The notes under the pieces: model-generated
What the model was told of the DNA's origin: nothing
Database searches by the model: none
Seen by the model: only the letters and a program-made list of their open reading frames with translations
In this document: positions 44,388 to 52,384 of the stretch, piece by piece
How positions within the stretch are numbered: the stretch's first letter is position 1
Layout: every line of letters starts with the position of its first letter
Position numbers and translations under genes: made by a program
Assembly: GCA_902826215.1 (NCBI GenBank)
Contig: CADEDY010000006.1
Location: 1-64,000, forward strand
Direction of reading: 5' to 3'
Source: an uncultured Bacteroidota bacterium
GTDB lineage: Bacteria; Bacteroidota; Bacteroidia; Flavobacteriales_F; PHOS-HE28
DNA length: 64,000 nt

Positions 44388-44855
44388 ATGAACACGAAAC
44401 CTTCCATAGTCGAAACAAAAGAGCAACCCACCGCCGTGATCCACTTACTGATCCCTGGTCGCGATATGCCGAAGTACATGGACCCTGCGATCCAAGAGAT
44501 CCTGAAGACGCTTGCTGATCAAGGCATGGAACCAACCGGGCCGATGTTCTCTTACCATCATCGCCGTCCGTCGGATACGTTCGATTTCGAGATCGGATTT
44601 CCTATTGCGAAGGCGATCAAGCCATCCGGACGGGTGGTGAACGGCACATTGCCCGCGGAGAAAGTGGTTCGCTCTGTCTACCAAGGTCCCTACGAGGCGT
44701 TGGGGGAAGCATGGTTGGAATTGCAAGCCTGGGTTCGTGAGCAGAAGGTTCCGGAGAGCGGACGCTTTTGGGAGCGATACCTGACGAACCCGAATGACGT
44801 GAGGGATGACAAGGACCATCGGACCGAGTTGAATTGGGTGCTGGGCGAGAATTGA
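44388..44855 (+). CDS. GyrI-like small-molecule-binding protein
   Basis: 155 residues with one GyrI-like (AraC effector-binding) domain: AVIHLLIPGRDMPKYMDPAI, GPMFSYHHRRPSDTFDFEIG and SVYQGPYEALGEAWLELQAW. The fold is shared by multidrug-responsive regulators and by stand-alone ligand-binding proteins, and some members hydrolyse cyclic compounds. No DNA-binding part is present. It ends three bases before the AlkD gene, so they are co-transcribed. Confidence 0.87.
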   Translation: MNTKPSIVETKEQPTAVIHLLIPGRDMPKYMDPAIQEILKTLADQGMEPTGPMFSYHHRRPSDTFDFEIGFPIAKAIKPSGRVVNGTLPAEKVVRSVYQGPYEALGEAWLELQAWVREQKVPESGRFWERYLTNPNDVRDDKDHRTELNWVLGEN

Positions 44856-44858
44856 GCA

Positions 44859-45587
44859 ATGGCGAAGAAGGCTGCCCATGGTATTGTGAAGATCCCATCC
44901 CGACGCAAGGCCGGGGTTACCGAACGGATCAAGATCCGCAGTACGAAAGTGAATGCCGTGTTGGAAGAACTGCAGCGCATGAGCAACCCGAAAGTGCGAG
45001 CGGAAATGGAAAGGCGCTATGGCATCGTCACGGACAACGCGTATGGCGTGATGATGCGCGATATGCAGAAGTTAGCCAAGTCGATCGGGGTCGATCACGC
45101 CTTCGCCCAAGCACTTTGGGAGACCGGTTGGTACGAGGCTAGGATGGTGGCCTGCATGATCGCTGATCCGGGCAAGGTCACCGCGGCGCAGATGGATGCC
45201 TGGTGCAAGGACTTCGACAATTGGGGTATTTGCGATACCGTCTGTTTCAAGCTATGGGATCAGGTGCAACATGCGATTGGACGGGTCGCGGTGTGGGCGA
45301 AGAGCGAGGATGAATTCGTGAAGCGGGCGGCCTTCGCGCTACTCGCCTGTCTGGCGCTGCACAACAAGGACATTCACCGAAAGGTCTTCATCAAGCATCT
45401 TGCGTTGATCGAGCGTGCGGCGAAGGATGATCGCAACTTCGTGAAGAAGGGTGTGAGCTGGGCCTTGCGTGGGATCGGTGGTCACGATCCGGAATGCCGC
45501 GATGCAGCAATGCAGTGGCGCAACGCCTTGCTGCGTCAAAGGATCCAGGACAGCGACGGGTGGGAAAGGATGTATTGCGGGACCTGA
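44859..45587 (+). CDS. DNA alkylation repair protein (AlkD-type HEAT-repeat glycosylase)
   Basis: 242 residues, all helical as expected of HEAT-like repeats. The AlkD signature is present as DNWGICDTVCFKLW (Trp and Asp positions of the active site), KRAAFALLACLALHNKD (the Arg) and FVKKGVSWALRGIG (the second Trp). AlkD removes N3- and N7-alkyl purines without base flipping. Its presence inside an array of ligand-binding SRPBCC and GyrI proteins suggests that the inducing chemical may be, or may yield, an alkylating compound, although this is only inference. It begins three bases after the GyrI gene. Confidence 0.9.
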   Translation: MAKKAAHGIVKIPSRRKAGVTERIKIRSTKVNAVLEELQRMSNPKVRAEMERRYGIVTDNAYGVMMRDMQKLAKSIGVDHAFAQALWETGWYEARMVACMIADPGKVTAAQMDAWCKDFDNWGICDTVCFKLWDQVQHAIGRVAVWAKSEDEFVKRAAFALLACLALHNKDIHRKVFIKHLALIERAAKDDRNFVKKGVSWALRGIGGHDPECRDAAMQWRNALLRQRIQDSDGWERMYCGT

Positions 45588-45644
45588 AACGACCACTGGC
45601 GATCCGACGTTCCTCATCCAAAGCGAAGAAGAACAATTGATACC

Positions 45645-46238
45645 ATGAGCAAACGACTCACATCTCTTCCGGAAGATCACCAGCCTCTATCCTTTGAGAG
45701 TGCGCGAGCGTGGGATACTTGGCTGGCGAAGTACGGAGCATCTTCAAAGGGCGTGTTCCTCCTGATCGGGAAGAAGAACAGCGGCGAGCGCTTGATCAGC
45801 ATCGAGGATGCATTGGAAGTGGCCCTGTGCCACGGCTGGATCGATGCCATCCGCAAAGGCAATAATGCCACGACCTTCTTGCAGCGCTACACACCACGCG
45901 GTCCTAGAAGCATCTGGAGCGAGATCAACAAGAAGAAGGTGCAGCAACTGATCAGGGCCAAACTCATGCTGCCAGCCGGGCTGGCGGCCGTGGAACAGGC
46001 CAAATGGAATGGACAATGGGATAGGGCCTATGCGCCTGCAAGCACGATCACCGTGCCACCTGACCTAGAGTCAGCACTGAAGAAGAACAAGAAAGCGCGC
46101 ACTTTCTTCGAAACGTTGAAAGGCAGTAACCGTTACGCGATCCTTCATCGTTTGCACACGGCCAAGAGGGAGGAGACCCGTGCCAAGCGACTCGCGCTCT
46201 TCATCGGTATGCTGGAACGCGGGGAAACCTTCCACTGA
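45645..46238 (+). CDS. YdeI/OmdA-family protein
   Basis: 197 residues. ALCHGWIDAIRKGNNATTFL, RYTPRGPRSIWSEINKKKV and the C-terminal YAILHRLHTAKREETRAKRL match the YdeI/OmdA (bacteriocin-protection) family. Members have been linked to resistance to cell-envelope toxins, but the biochemical activity is unknown. It begins 57 bases after the AlkD gene; the gap has no terminator, so it is probably still in the operon. Confidence 0.85.
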   Translation: MSKRLTSLPEDHQPLSFESARAWDTWLAKYGASSKGVFLLIGKKNSGERLISIEDALEVALCHGWIDAIRKGNNATTFLQRYTPRGPRSIWSEINKKKVQQLIRAKLMLPAGLAAVEQAKWNGQWDRAYAPASTITVPPDLESALKKNKKARTFFETLKGSNRYAILHRLHTAKREETRAKRLALFIGMLERGETFH

Positions 46239-46269
46239 CCTTTCGCATCAATAGCCTATCCATTGGACC

Positions 46270-46707
46270 ATGAACCCCAAAGTGAAGAACACGGACGACT
46301 ACTTAAATGCACTTCCGTTGGACCAAGCCGCGGCCTTGCAGAAACTACGGAAGCAGATCATCGCGGCTGCGTCAGGATGCGAGGGGTACTTTGGATATGG
46401 CCTTCCGGGGTTCAAGTTGCACGGACATCCGTTGCTGTACATGGGCGCCGCGAAGAACCACTGTGCGCTTTACGGCATGATCCCGAAAGGCTTTGAGGAG
46501 GCTTTGGTCGATTTCAAACGAAGCAAGGGCGCAATACAATTCACACCGAAGAAGCCGATACCTGCGGCGCTTGTGAAGGCGATCGTGAAGGCGAAGGTCG
46601 TTGAGTTGGAAGCGAGGTGGGCTGCGGAGATCGTCAAAAAGGGAGACGAGAATGCGCCTTTAAAGACAGCGAAGAACGTCACGAAAACACCGGATCGAAC
46701 CAACTGA
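46270..46707 (+). CDS. DUF1801 protein, copy 2 (YdhG-like)
   Basis: 145 residues. YLNALPLDQAAALQKLRKQI, YFGYGLPGFKLHGHPLLYMG and IPKGFEEALVDFKRSKGAI fit DUF1801/YdhG proteins, which resemble the frataxin-like iron chaperones. It is only distantly like copy 1 at 43459. The C-terminus is a basic unstructured tail (KTAKNVTKTPDRTN). It begins 31 bases after the YdeI gene and ends ten before copy 6. Confidence 0.85.
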   Translation: MNPKVKNTDDYLNALPLDQAAALQKLRKQIIAAASGCEGYFGYGLPGFKLHGHPLLYMGAAKNHCALYGMIPKGFEEALVDFKRSKGAIQFTPKKPIPAALVKAIVKAKVVELEARWAAEIVKKGDENAPLKTAKNVTKTPDRTN

Positions 46708-46717
46708 ACCACCGATC

Positions 46718-47251
46718 ATGATCACTTATTTCCTCCTTGGCATCGCAGCCATTTTCGTGCTGATGCTGATCATTGCAGCAACAATGCCGAACACCGTCCG
46801 GTATGAACGTAGCGCCATCATCGCGGCACCACCTGCTAGGATCTTACCTCACATTGCCGACTTCCACAATTGGAAACCTTGGTCGCCATGGGAGAAAATG
46901 GACCCCAGCATGAAGCGTGACTACAGCGGTGCGGCGAGCGGTAAGGGCGCGAAGTACGGGTGGGCCAGTGCGGGCAAAGCGGGAAAGGGTTCCATGGAGA
47001 TCCTGGAAGCCACGGACCGCGGTGTTCATGTCGATCTGCAATTCGTGAAGCCCTTCAGGAATGCGTGTGACACATGGTTCAAGTTCGAACCCGAGGGAAG
47101 CAACACGCGCGTGGTTTGGACGATGACAGGTCCGAATCTGTTCATCGGAAAGGTGATGGGTCTCTTCATCAACATGGACAAGATGATCGGAAAGGACTTC
47201 GAGAGCGGTTTGGCAGAACTGAAGACGACGGTGGAGAAAGGAACTGTCTGA
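46718..47251 (+). CDS. SRPBCC (polyketide cyclase type) protein with N-terminal membrane anchor, copy 6
   Basis: 177 residues. A single N-terminal membrane helix (MITYFLLGIAAIFVLMLIIA) leads to a polyketide-cyclase/dehydratase type SRPBCC domain: SAIIAAPPARILPHIADFHN, WKPWSPWEKMDPSMKRDYSG and GLAELKTTVEKGTV. The anchor should place the ligand-binding domain on the periplasmic or cytosolic face of the inner membrane. It differs in type from the AHSA1-like copies. Confidence 0.87.
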   Translation: MITYFLLGIAAIFVLMLIIAATMPNTVRYERSAIIAAPPARILPHIADFHNWKPWSPWEKMDPSMKRDYSGAASGKGAKYGWASAGKAGKGSMEILEATDRGVHVDLQFVKPFRNACDTWFKFEPEGSNTRVVWTMTGPNLFIGKVMGLFINMDKMIGKDFESGLAELKTTVEKGTV

Positions 47252-47263
47252 TAGGTCATTGAT

Positions 47264-47716
47264 ATGGACGAAGCGACAATGTTCCGTGATCGTGAGATCC
47301 TCACCACCCGGTTGCTCAAGGCTCCGCGTGAAGTGATCTTCCGTGCACTCACGGATCCTGAGGTCCTTCAGCGTTGGTGGGGACCGAAAGGCTTCACGAA
47401 TACCTTCCACACCTTCGATCCGAAGCCCGAAGGCCAATGGGAATTCACCATGCACGGGCCGAAGGGACAGGATTTCCACAACACCTGCGTGTTCCGCAGG
47501 ATCGAAGCGCCGAGCTACTTGGAGTTCGACCACCTGAAGGAGATGCACTACTACAAGGCCGTTTTCACCTTGACCGAAGCGGCAGTAGGCACCCATCTCG
47601 AGTGGACGATGCGTTTCAATTCCGCAGACGAATTGGATCCGATCCGCCCGTTCATTGTGGCGGCGAACCAAGAGAACCTGGATAAGCTTGAAATTGAACT
47701 GGACCGACTTTATTGA
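47264..47716 (+). CDS. SRPBCC/AHSA1 domain protein, copy 7
   Basis: 150 residues. ILTTRLLKAPREVIFRALTD, RWWGPKGFTNTFHTFDPKPE and MHGPKGQDFHNTCVFRRIE make it a close relative of copies 1 and 5. It ends with a helix NLDKLEIELDRLY. It begins 12 bases after copy 6 and ends 17 before the DoxX gene. Confidence 0.88.
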   Translation: MDEATMFRDREILTTRLLKAPREVIFRALTDPEVLQRWWGPKGFTNTFHTFDPKPEGQWEFTMHGPKGQDFHNTCVFRRIEAPSYLEFDHLKEMHYYKAVFTLTEAAVGTHLEWTMRFNSADELDPIRPFIVAANQENLDKLEIELDRLY

Positions 47717-47733
47717 ACCAACGACCACCAACT

Positions 47734-48114
47734 ATGAAACGCATCAACATCGCCTACTGGATCATTACCGCGCTCTTCAGTGCCTTCATGATCTTCAGCA
47801 GCGTCGGCGGCATCATGCTGCATCCTGACGCTGTGACCATGCTCCACGAGCACTTGGGCTACCCCAATTACTTCATCCAATGGCTCTCGGTCATCAAGGT
47901 GATCGGTGCTATAGCCATCCTTCTTCCGTTCGTACCTGCACGGGTGAAAGAGTGGGCCTACTTCGGATTCTTCATGGACCTCGCCACGGGCATGTATTCC
48001 TTCATCGCGGTAGGTGATCCTGTGGCCGGTTGGGCGCCCATGACCTTGTTCATAGCCGTGCTGGTGGTTGCGTATGTGCTCCATCACAAGCGCTCTGGGG
48101 GTGTCGTGGCTTGA
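47734..48114 (+). CDS. DoxX-like membrane protein
   Basis: About 126 residues with four membrane helices (IAYWIITALFSAFMIFSSVG, FIQWLSVIKVIGAIAILLPF, EWAYFGFFMDLATGMYSF, MTLFIAVLVVAYVLHH). The HLGYPNYFIQWLSVIKVIGA segment is typical of DoxX/DoxD-like small quinone-linked membrane proteins, often found beside SRPBCC and ArsR genes. Start at the ATG at 47734; a TTG at 47713 is in frame but less likely. Function unclear; oxidative stress has been suggested for relatives. Confidence 0.87.
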   Translation: MKRINIAYWIITALFSAFMIFSSVGGIMLHPDAVTMLHEHLGYPNYFIQWLSVIKVIGAIAILLPFVPARVKEWAYFGFFMDLATGMYSFIAVGDPVAGWAPMTLFIAVLVVAYVLHHKRSGGVVA

Positions 48115-48170
48115 GCCGGGGCTGTTTCAGTTGTACCTCAGGTGCGAGCCGTGGATAATTTCGTCGCTCC

Positions 48171-48659
48171 ATGGCAACCAGCACGGCCCTCCGAAACCAA
48201 GTGTCCACTCCAGCAGTGGACGAGATCCGGATATCCCGCATTTTCAGCGCACCACGTGACCTCGTCTTTCAGGCTTGGACACGGCCTGAAATGTTGCTGC
48301 ACTGGTTCGGTTGTGCAGCCTTCACCACTACGCATGCCGAGGCGGATGTTCGCGTGGGTGGCTTTTGGCGCGTGATCATGCTATCGCCGGAAGGCGAGGA
48401 GTTCCCGGCCTACGGAACCTATTTGGAAGTGCGTGCTCCGGAACGCTTGAAGCTGACGCATCATTGGGAAAAGCTGGTCGCTGGGGTGAACCCTGCTGAT
48501 CATACGACCACCGTCACCGTTGACCTTTTCGAAGTGGAAGGAGGGACCCGCATGGAATTCCGTCAGACGGGATTGGCCACCGAAGCCTCGCGTGATTCAC
48601 ACATCGGCGGCTGGTGCGATTCGTTCGATAAATTGGGATCAGGCCTCGAAGGACAATGA
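48171..48659 (+). CDS. SRPBCC/AHSA1 domain protein, copy 8
   Basis: 162 residues, last gene of the array. EIRISRIFSAPRDLVFQAWT, LHWFGCAAFTTTHAEADVRV and LKLTHHWEKLVAGVNPADHT; the WWGP motif becomes WFGC. GGWCDSFDKLGSGLEGQ is the final helix. It begins 56 bases after the DoxX gene and converges with the TonB receptor gene 34 bases later. No intrinsic terminator is evident in that gap. Confidence 0.88.
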   Translation: MATSTALRNQVSTPAVDEIRISRIFSAPRDLVFQAWTRPEMLLHWFGCAAFTTTHAEADVRVGGFWRVIMLSPEGEEFPAYGTYLEVRAPERLKLTHHWEKLVAGVNPADHTTTVTVDLFEVEGGTRMEFRQTGLATEASRDSHIGGWCDSFDKLGSGLEGQ

Positions 48660-48693
48660 ACGGGTCGTACTGCTTTCCGGTTCACCCGGATCG

Positions 48694-51222
48694 CTAGAAC
48701 CAAGCGATCAACTTCAAATTATATCGTCTTGGCGTGAGGTAATCGGGGATGGAATACTCCCGCCCGTCCACACTTTGGATCCACGTATGCGTGATGGTGT
48801 TGTTGATGTTGAGGAGGTTGAAGACCTCGAAACTCACCCACATGTTGTTGATCGATCCCAGAAAGCCGTTCTTCTCCTGTCCTTTGGCACCTAGCAATTG
48901 CTTGCTGAAACCGATGTCCACGCGACGGTACAGCGTGGTCCGCAAGGTGTCGGCGTAGCGGTTCGCGCTCGGTGGTCCGAAGGGCACTCCCGTCCCGAAG
49001 TTGACGTTCAAATGGACTTTCAGCGTCGGTACGTTCGGCATTTCATCCTGGAAGAAGAGCGCTACGTTGACCCGCTGATCGGTCGGGCGCGGGATCCAAC
49101 CGGGCTGCACCACGATGCTATCGGTGGCCACTCTGTCGAACGTGAATCCCGGCACGATCAGTTCCCCGGCCGCATTGTACCGCTTGGTGTAGCTGTCGTT
49201 GTACAGGTCTTCTTGAATGCTCATCACGCTGGCGCCCACCCAGCTTTCGATCCCTTCGATGAACTCACCATTCAATTTGAAGTCTACGCCCGTGGCGAAT
49301 CCTTTGGCCAAGTTGGCCCCGTAATAACGGATGCGCACGTTGTCCAATTCGTACGGGATGATGTTCGACAGATCCTTGTAGTAGGCCTCTGTCGTGAATT
49401 TGAACGGACGTTCCCAAATGGTGAAGCGACGATCCATGCCCAAAACGAAGTGGATGCTCCGCTGCGCTTGGATGTCGGGATTCAGCGTGCCGTCAAGGCG
49501 CCTCACTTCCCGGTAGAATGGCGGCTGGTAATAGAGGCCCATCGCGAACCAGAAACTGAAATCGCGGTCAACGGTCGTTGTTGAATCACCGGACGGAACC
49601 ACGGTCTTCCATCCCGGATGATAGGTAAGCCGGGCACGCGGGCTCGTCACCGTTTGGCCGTTGTACGTCCAGTGTTGTGCGCGAACGCCAGCGATCAGCG
49701 TCCACCATCTGTCGCCGCCCCGATCCCAACGCCACGCGTTCTGCACGTAGGCACTCGCCCGAATGCTCTCGAGGTTCAATCGACTTTTCAACGCGTAGTT
49801 GAGTTCCAAGTTCTCGCCGCTGTTCAACGGAATGCTGAAATCCGCAGAATCGATCACCGTCCACTCGCTCAGTTTGTCGTTGATGACCTCGCTGCGCACA
49901 TCTGCGCCCCATTGCAGGTAGCTGTGCGGCAATTGCATGTAGCCCTTGTGGGCGAAGGTGATCACGGTGGCATCGAGGTCATTGCGTGCATGCTTTAGCG
50001 AGCGACCGATCCCGAGGTTCTGCTTCACCTCTCCGTACTGGCTGCTGGCCGGGTCGCGCTCCAATTCGTCCAGGAAGTATTCGCTCAGGACGTCGAAACG
50101 TTCGCTCTCCACGGTATTGAAGGCACTGGCGGTGAACTTCAAACGTGTGTTCTTGCTCGCTTGCACGTTCGCGCTCAACGCTCCGAACAAGGTCTCGAAA
50201 CGGGTTACTTCCTGCCCTTCGAAGAAGGCGGTGAACCGTAAGGCTTGGTTGAAGCTGCCGTATTCCGTCTCCCGATCCTCTGGAACAACTCCGTATCTGT
50301 TGCTGCTGTAAAGACCGAGGAATCCGAGTTCGATCTTGTCCGTGAGGTCGTATGTCCAGTAGGTCTGCAGGTCCGTGTATTTCGGACGGTATTGGCCTTT
50401 GGTGTCGAGTCCGTTCAGTATCAGCGTGTTCGTACGGTACCGGAATCCACTCACTTGCCTTAACCGTTTGTTGAGCATGGTGTTCTCCAAATGGATGGCC
50501 CCACCGAGCAGGCTGGCCATGGCACTGCCGGCGAATGTCTTTGGACGTTTGTACTGGATGTCCAGCACACTGCTCATCTTGTCGCCATAGCGCGCTTCGA
50601 ATCCACCCGGACTGAATTGGATCCGTTCGATCATATCGGGGTTGGGAAAGCTCAGACCTTCCTGTTGACCAGCCCGAGCGAGAAAGGGACGGTAGACCTC
50701 GATGTCGTTCACGTACACCAGGTTCTCGTCGAAATTGCCCCCGCGCACATTGTATCCCGCACTCAGCTCGTTGCGCGAGGCTACGCCAAGCTGTCCGCCG
50801 AGCAAGGCTTCTACACCACCTTGAACACTTGGATTGAAGCGGGTGTAGCGTGGGTCGATCGGTTCGAGGCCTTCTTCGCGCTGGCGACGGGTGCCTTCAA
50901 TAGTCGTGGTCCCCAACGTAATGAGCCGCAAGGCGATGTTCAGCGAACGTTCTTCTCCAGCGGCAAGCCGTATTTCCTTTTCTTGAGAGATCAGTCCCGT
51001 GTAGCTCCATCGGATCGAAACCGTGGAATCCGCTGGGATCGAGATCTCGTAACGGCCTCTATCGTCGCTGACCACACCGCGCGTTGTTCCTACGAAAACC
51101 ACATTCGCCGCAGGAAGTGTGTTGCCGAGCGAATCCCGGACCGTGCCCCGCAAGATGCCTGTGTTCTGGGCCGATGCCCACACGCTGTGCAAGAGAATGA
51201 GGAGAACGAGGACAGTCCGCAT
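48694..51222 (-). CDS. TonB-dependent outer-membrane receptor with carboxypeptidase-regulatory N-terminus
   Basis: 842 residues. Signal peptide (1-19), carboxypeptidase-regulatory-like domain (about 24-100: LRGTVRDSLGNTLPAANVVF), plug domain (about 125-230: SAGYNVRGGNFDENLVYVND) and a 22-strand-type barrel ending in YNLKLIAWF, with the aromatic end needed for outer-membrane assembly. It imports a ligand through TonB energy. No SusD partner is found next to it, so it is not a SusCD glycan system; metal chelate, vitamin or peptide uptake are all possible. It is a single gene facing the SRPBCC array. Confidence 0.92.
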   Translation of the reverse strand: MRTVLVLLILLHSVWASAQNTGILRGTVRDSLGNTLPAANVVFVGTTRGVVSDDRGRYEISIPADSTVSIRWSYTGLISQEKEIRLAAGEERSLNIALRLITLGTTTIEGTRRQREEGLEPIDPRYTRFNPSVQGGVEALLGGQLGVASRNELSAGYNVRGGNFDENLVYVNDIEVYRPFLARAGQQEGLSFPNPDMIERIQFSPGGFEARYGDKMSSVLDIQYKRPKTFAGSAMASLLGGAIHLENTMLNKRLRQVSGFRYRTNTLILNGLDTKGQYRPKYTDLQTYWTYDLTDKIELGFLGLYSSNRYGVVPEDRETEYGSFNQALRFTAFFEGQEVTRFETLFGALSANVQASKNTRLKFTASAFNTVESERFDVLSEYFLDELERDPASSQYGEVKQNLGIGRSLKHARNDLDATVITFAHKGYMQLPHSYLQWGADVRSEVINDKLSEWTVIDSADFSIPLNSGENLELNYALKSRLNLESIRASAYVQNAWRWDRGGDRWWTLIAGVRAQHWTYNGQTVTSPRARLTYHPGWKTVVPSGDSTTTVDRDFSFWFAMGLYYQPPFYREVRRLDGTLNPDIQAQRSIHFVLGMDRRFTIWERPFKFTTEAYYKDLSNIIPYELDNVRIRYYGANLAKGFATGVDFKLNGEFIEGIESWVGASVMSIQEDLYNDSYTKRYNAAGELIVPGFTFDRVATDSIVVQPGWIPRPTDQRVNVALFFQDEMPNVPTLKVHLNVNFGTGVPFGPPSANRYADTLRTTLYRRVDIGFSKQLLGAKGQEKNGFLGSINNMWVSFEVFNLLNINNTITHTWIQSVDGREYSIPDYLTPRRYNLKLIAWF

Positions 51223-51293
51223 ACAGAAGATCGGCTAAGATAACGGGGCAATGTTGCCCGAAGTATGGGCTGCCATATGGCGATGGAGAATCT

Positions 51294-51605
51294 TCAACTG
51301 AGCACGGTTCCAATGTTCTCCACCAATTGGGCCGGCCCGCCGAAGTGCTCCAGCATCAGGACGTTGTTGTCCATGCAGAATTTCCGCAGGCGCGCTCGGG
51401 GTTCCTCCTCTACGCCGCCGCCTATCACGAGCAATCGGGCTTGTCCCAGTGCTAGTTCGGTCATCAACAGTTGCTCATCCATGAAGCCTTGGGCTTTCAG
51501 GCCGGCGGCTTTCAATTGCTGGTCAACAAGAGCCATCATGGCCGCATTCCGGCCAAAAAAGAAGATCGATCGCGAAGGCATGGCGCAAGGTATTGGAGAA
51601 CTCAT
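51294..51605 (-). CDS. Small alpha/beta protein, unrecognised
   Basis: About 103 residues (ATG at 51605; the ATG at 51581 is an alternative, giving 95). SRSIFFFGRNAAMMALVDQQ, LKAAGLKAQGFMDEQLLMTE, ARLLVIGGGVEEEPRARLRK and NVLMLEHFGGPAQLVENI suggest a small Rossmann-like or receiver-like fold with a GGG turn. No catalytic signature is visible. It lies 41 bases downstream of the F420-type oxidoreductase, on the same strand, so the two may be co-transcribed. Confidence 0.6.
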   Translation of the reverse strand: MSSPIPCAMPSRSIFFFGRNAAMMALVDQQLKAAGLKAQGFMDEQLLMTELALGQARLLVIGGGVEEEPRARLRKFCMDNNVLMLEHFGGPAQLVENIGTVLS

Positions 51606-51646
51606 GATCGTTCGGGTGCGTTTTCTGTCCCGAGTACTCACCGTGA

Positions 51647-52303
51647 TCACTTCACCACCGATCGGACCAGTTTGAAGGCATGGTTCCATTGGTTCCGCGC
51701 AAACCCGGGAATGCACCAGAGCATGCACAAGGGTTCGATCGCGCGCGCCGCTTCAACGCCACCCATGTCCTCTGCATCCCAGCCGAACCGATCGAGCAGT
51801 TCAGCGGTTTCGGCTTTCGCTCCGCTATCGTTCCCACAGATGAACATCGTAGCACGCGTTCCGCCGAAGTCCGGGTTCACCATCAAGGCATTGCCAACGC
51901 TGTTGAACGCCTTCACGAAATGGGCTTTGGTGTTCACTTGTTGAAGCCTTTCCATCAAACTCTCCTCCAACGTGGTGAAGTAATGGAGCACCCCGTGATC
52001 GGGTGCCGTGTCCGCTATGGGGTTGGTGGCATCTATAACGGTCTTCCCTGCGAGGTCTTCGCTGTCGCACATGCGGATCGCCCCTTCTGCCGCGCTCCCT
52101 TTGGTCGCCAGTATGATCAGCTCGGCCCACTTGGCGGTCTCTTTTGGTGTGCCCGCTCTTCCTGCAGGGAACTCGGCCAACCACTCGGCCATCTTTCCGG
52201 CATCCCGCGTGCCGATCATCACGTCGTATCCATGTTTCAATGCCCCGGCTGCAAGCACTTTGCCCACGGCTCCGGACCCAAGAATGCCGATCTTCTTTCC
52301 CAT
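51647..52303 (-). CDS. F420-type NADP oxidoreductase
   Basis: 218 residues, an NADPH-binding protein of the NADP oxidoreductase coenzyme-F420-dependent family. The N-terminal motif is IGILGSGAVGKVLAAGAL (GxGxxG) with TRDAGKMAEWLAEF after it; DATNPIADTAPDHG and VKAFNSVGNALM follow. Although the family name mentions F420, Bacteroidota lack that cofactor, so another substrate is likely. Start at 52303. It is followed by the small protein at 51605 on the same strand. Confidence 0.87.
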   Translation of the reverse strand: MGKKIGILGSGAVGKVLAAGALKHGYDVMIGTRDAGKMAEWLAEFPAGRAGTPKETAKWAELIILATKGSAAEGAIRMCDSEDLAGKTVIDATNPIADTAPDHGVLHYFTTLEESLMERLQQVNTKAHFVKAFNSVGNALMVNPDFGGTRATMFICGNDSGAKAETAELLDRFGWDAEDMGGVEAARAIEPLCMLWCIPGFARNQWNHAFKLVRSVVK

Positions 52304-52384
52304 CTTTTCGGTTGTTGAAGGTGCAAAGTTCCATCATCCCCTCGAGACCCGGATCCTTCGTGCACCAAGTGCGACCTTTGCGCC

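Noticed and set aside
48689-48709. GATCGC and GCGATC inverted repeat at the end of the SRPBCC array as a terminator.
   Set aside because: Only six base pairs, no T tract, and it overlaps the stop of the TonB receptor gene.
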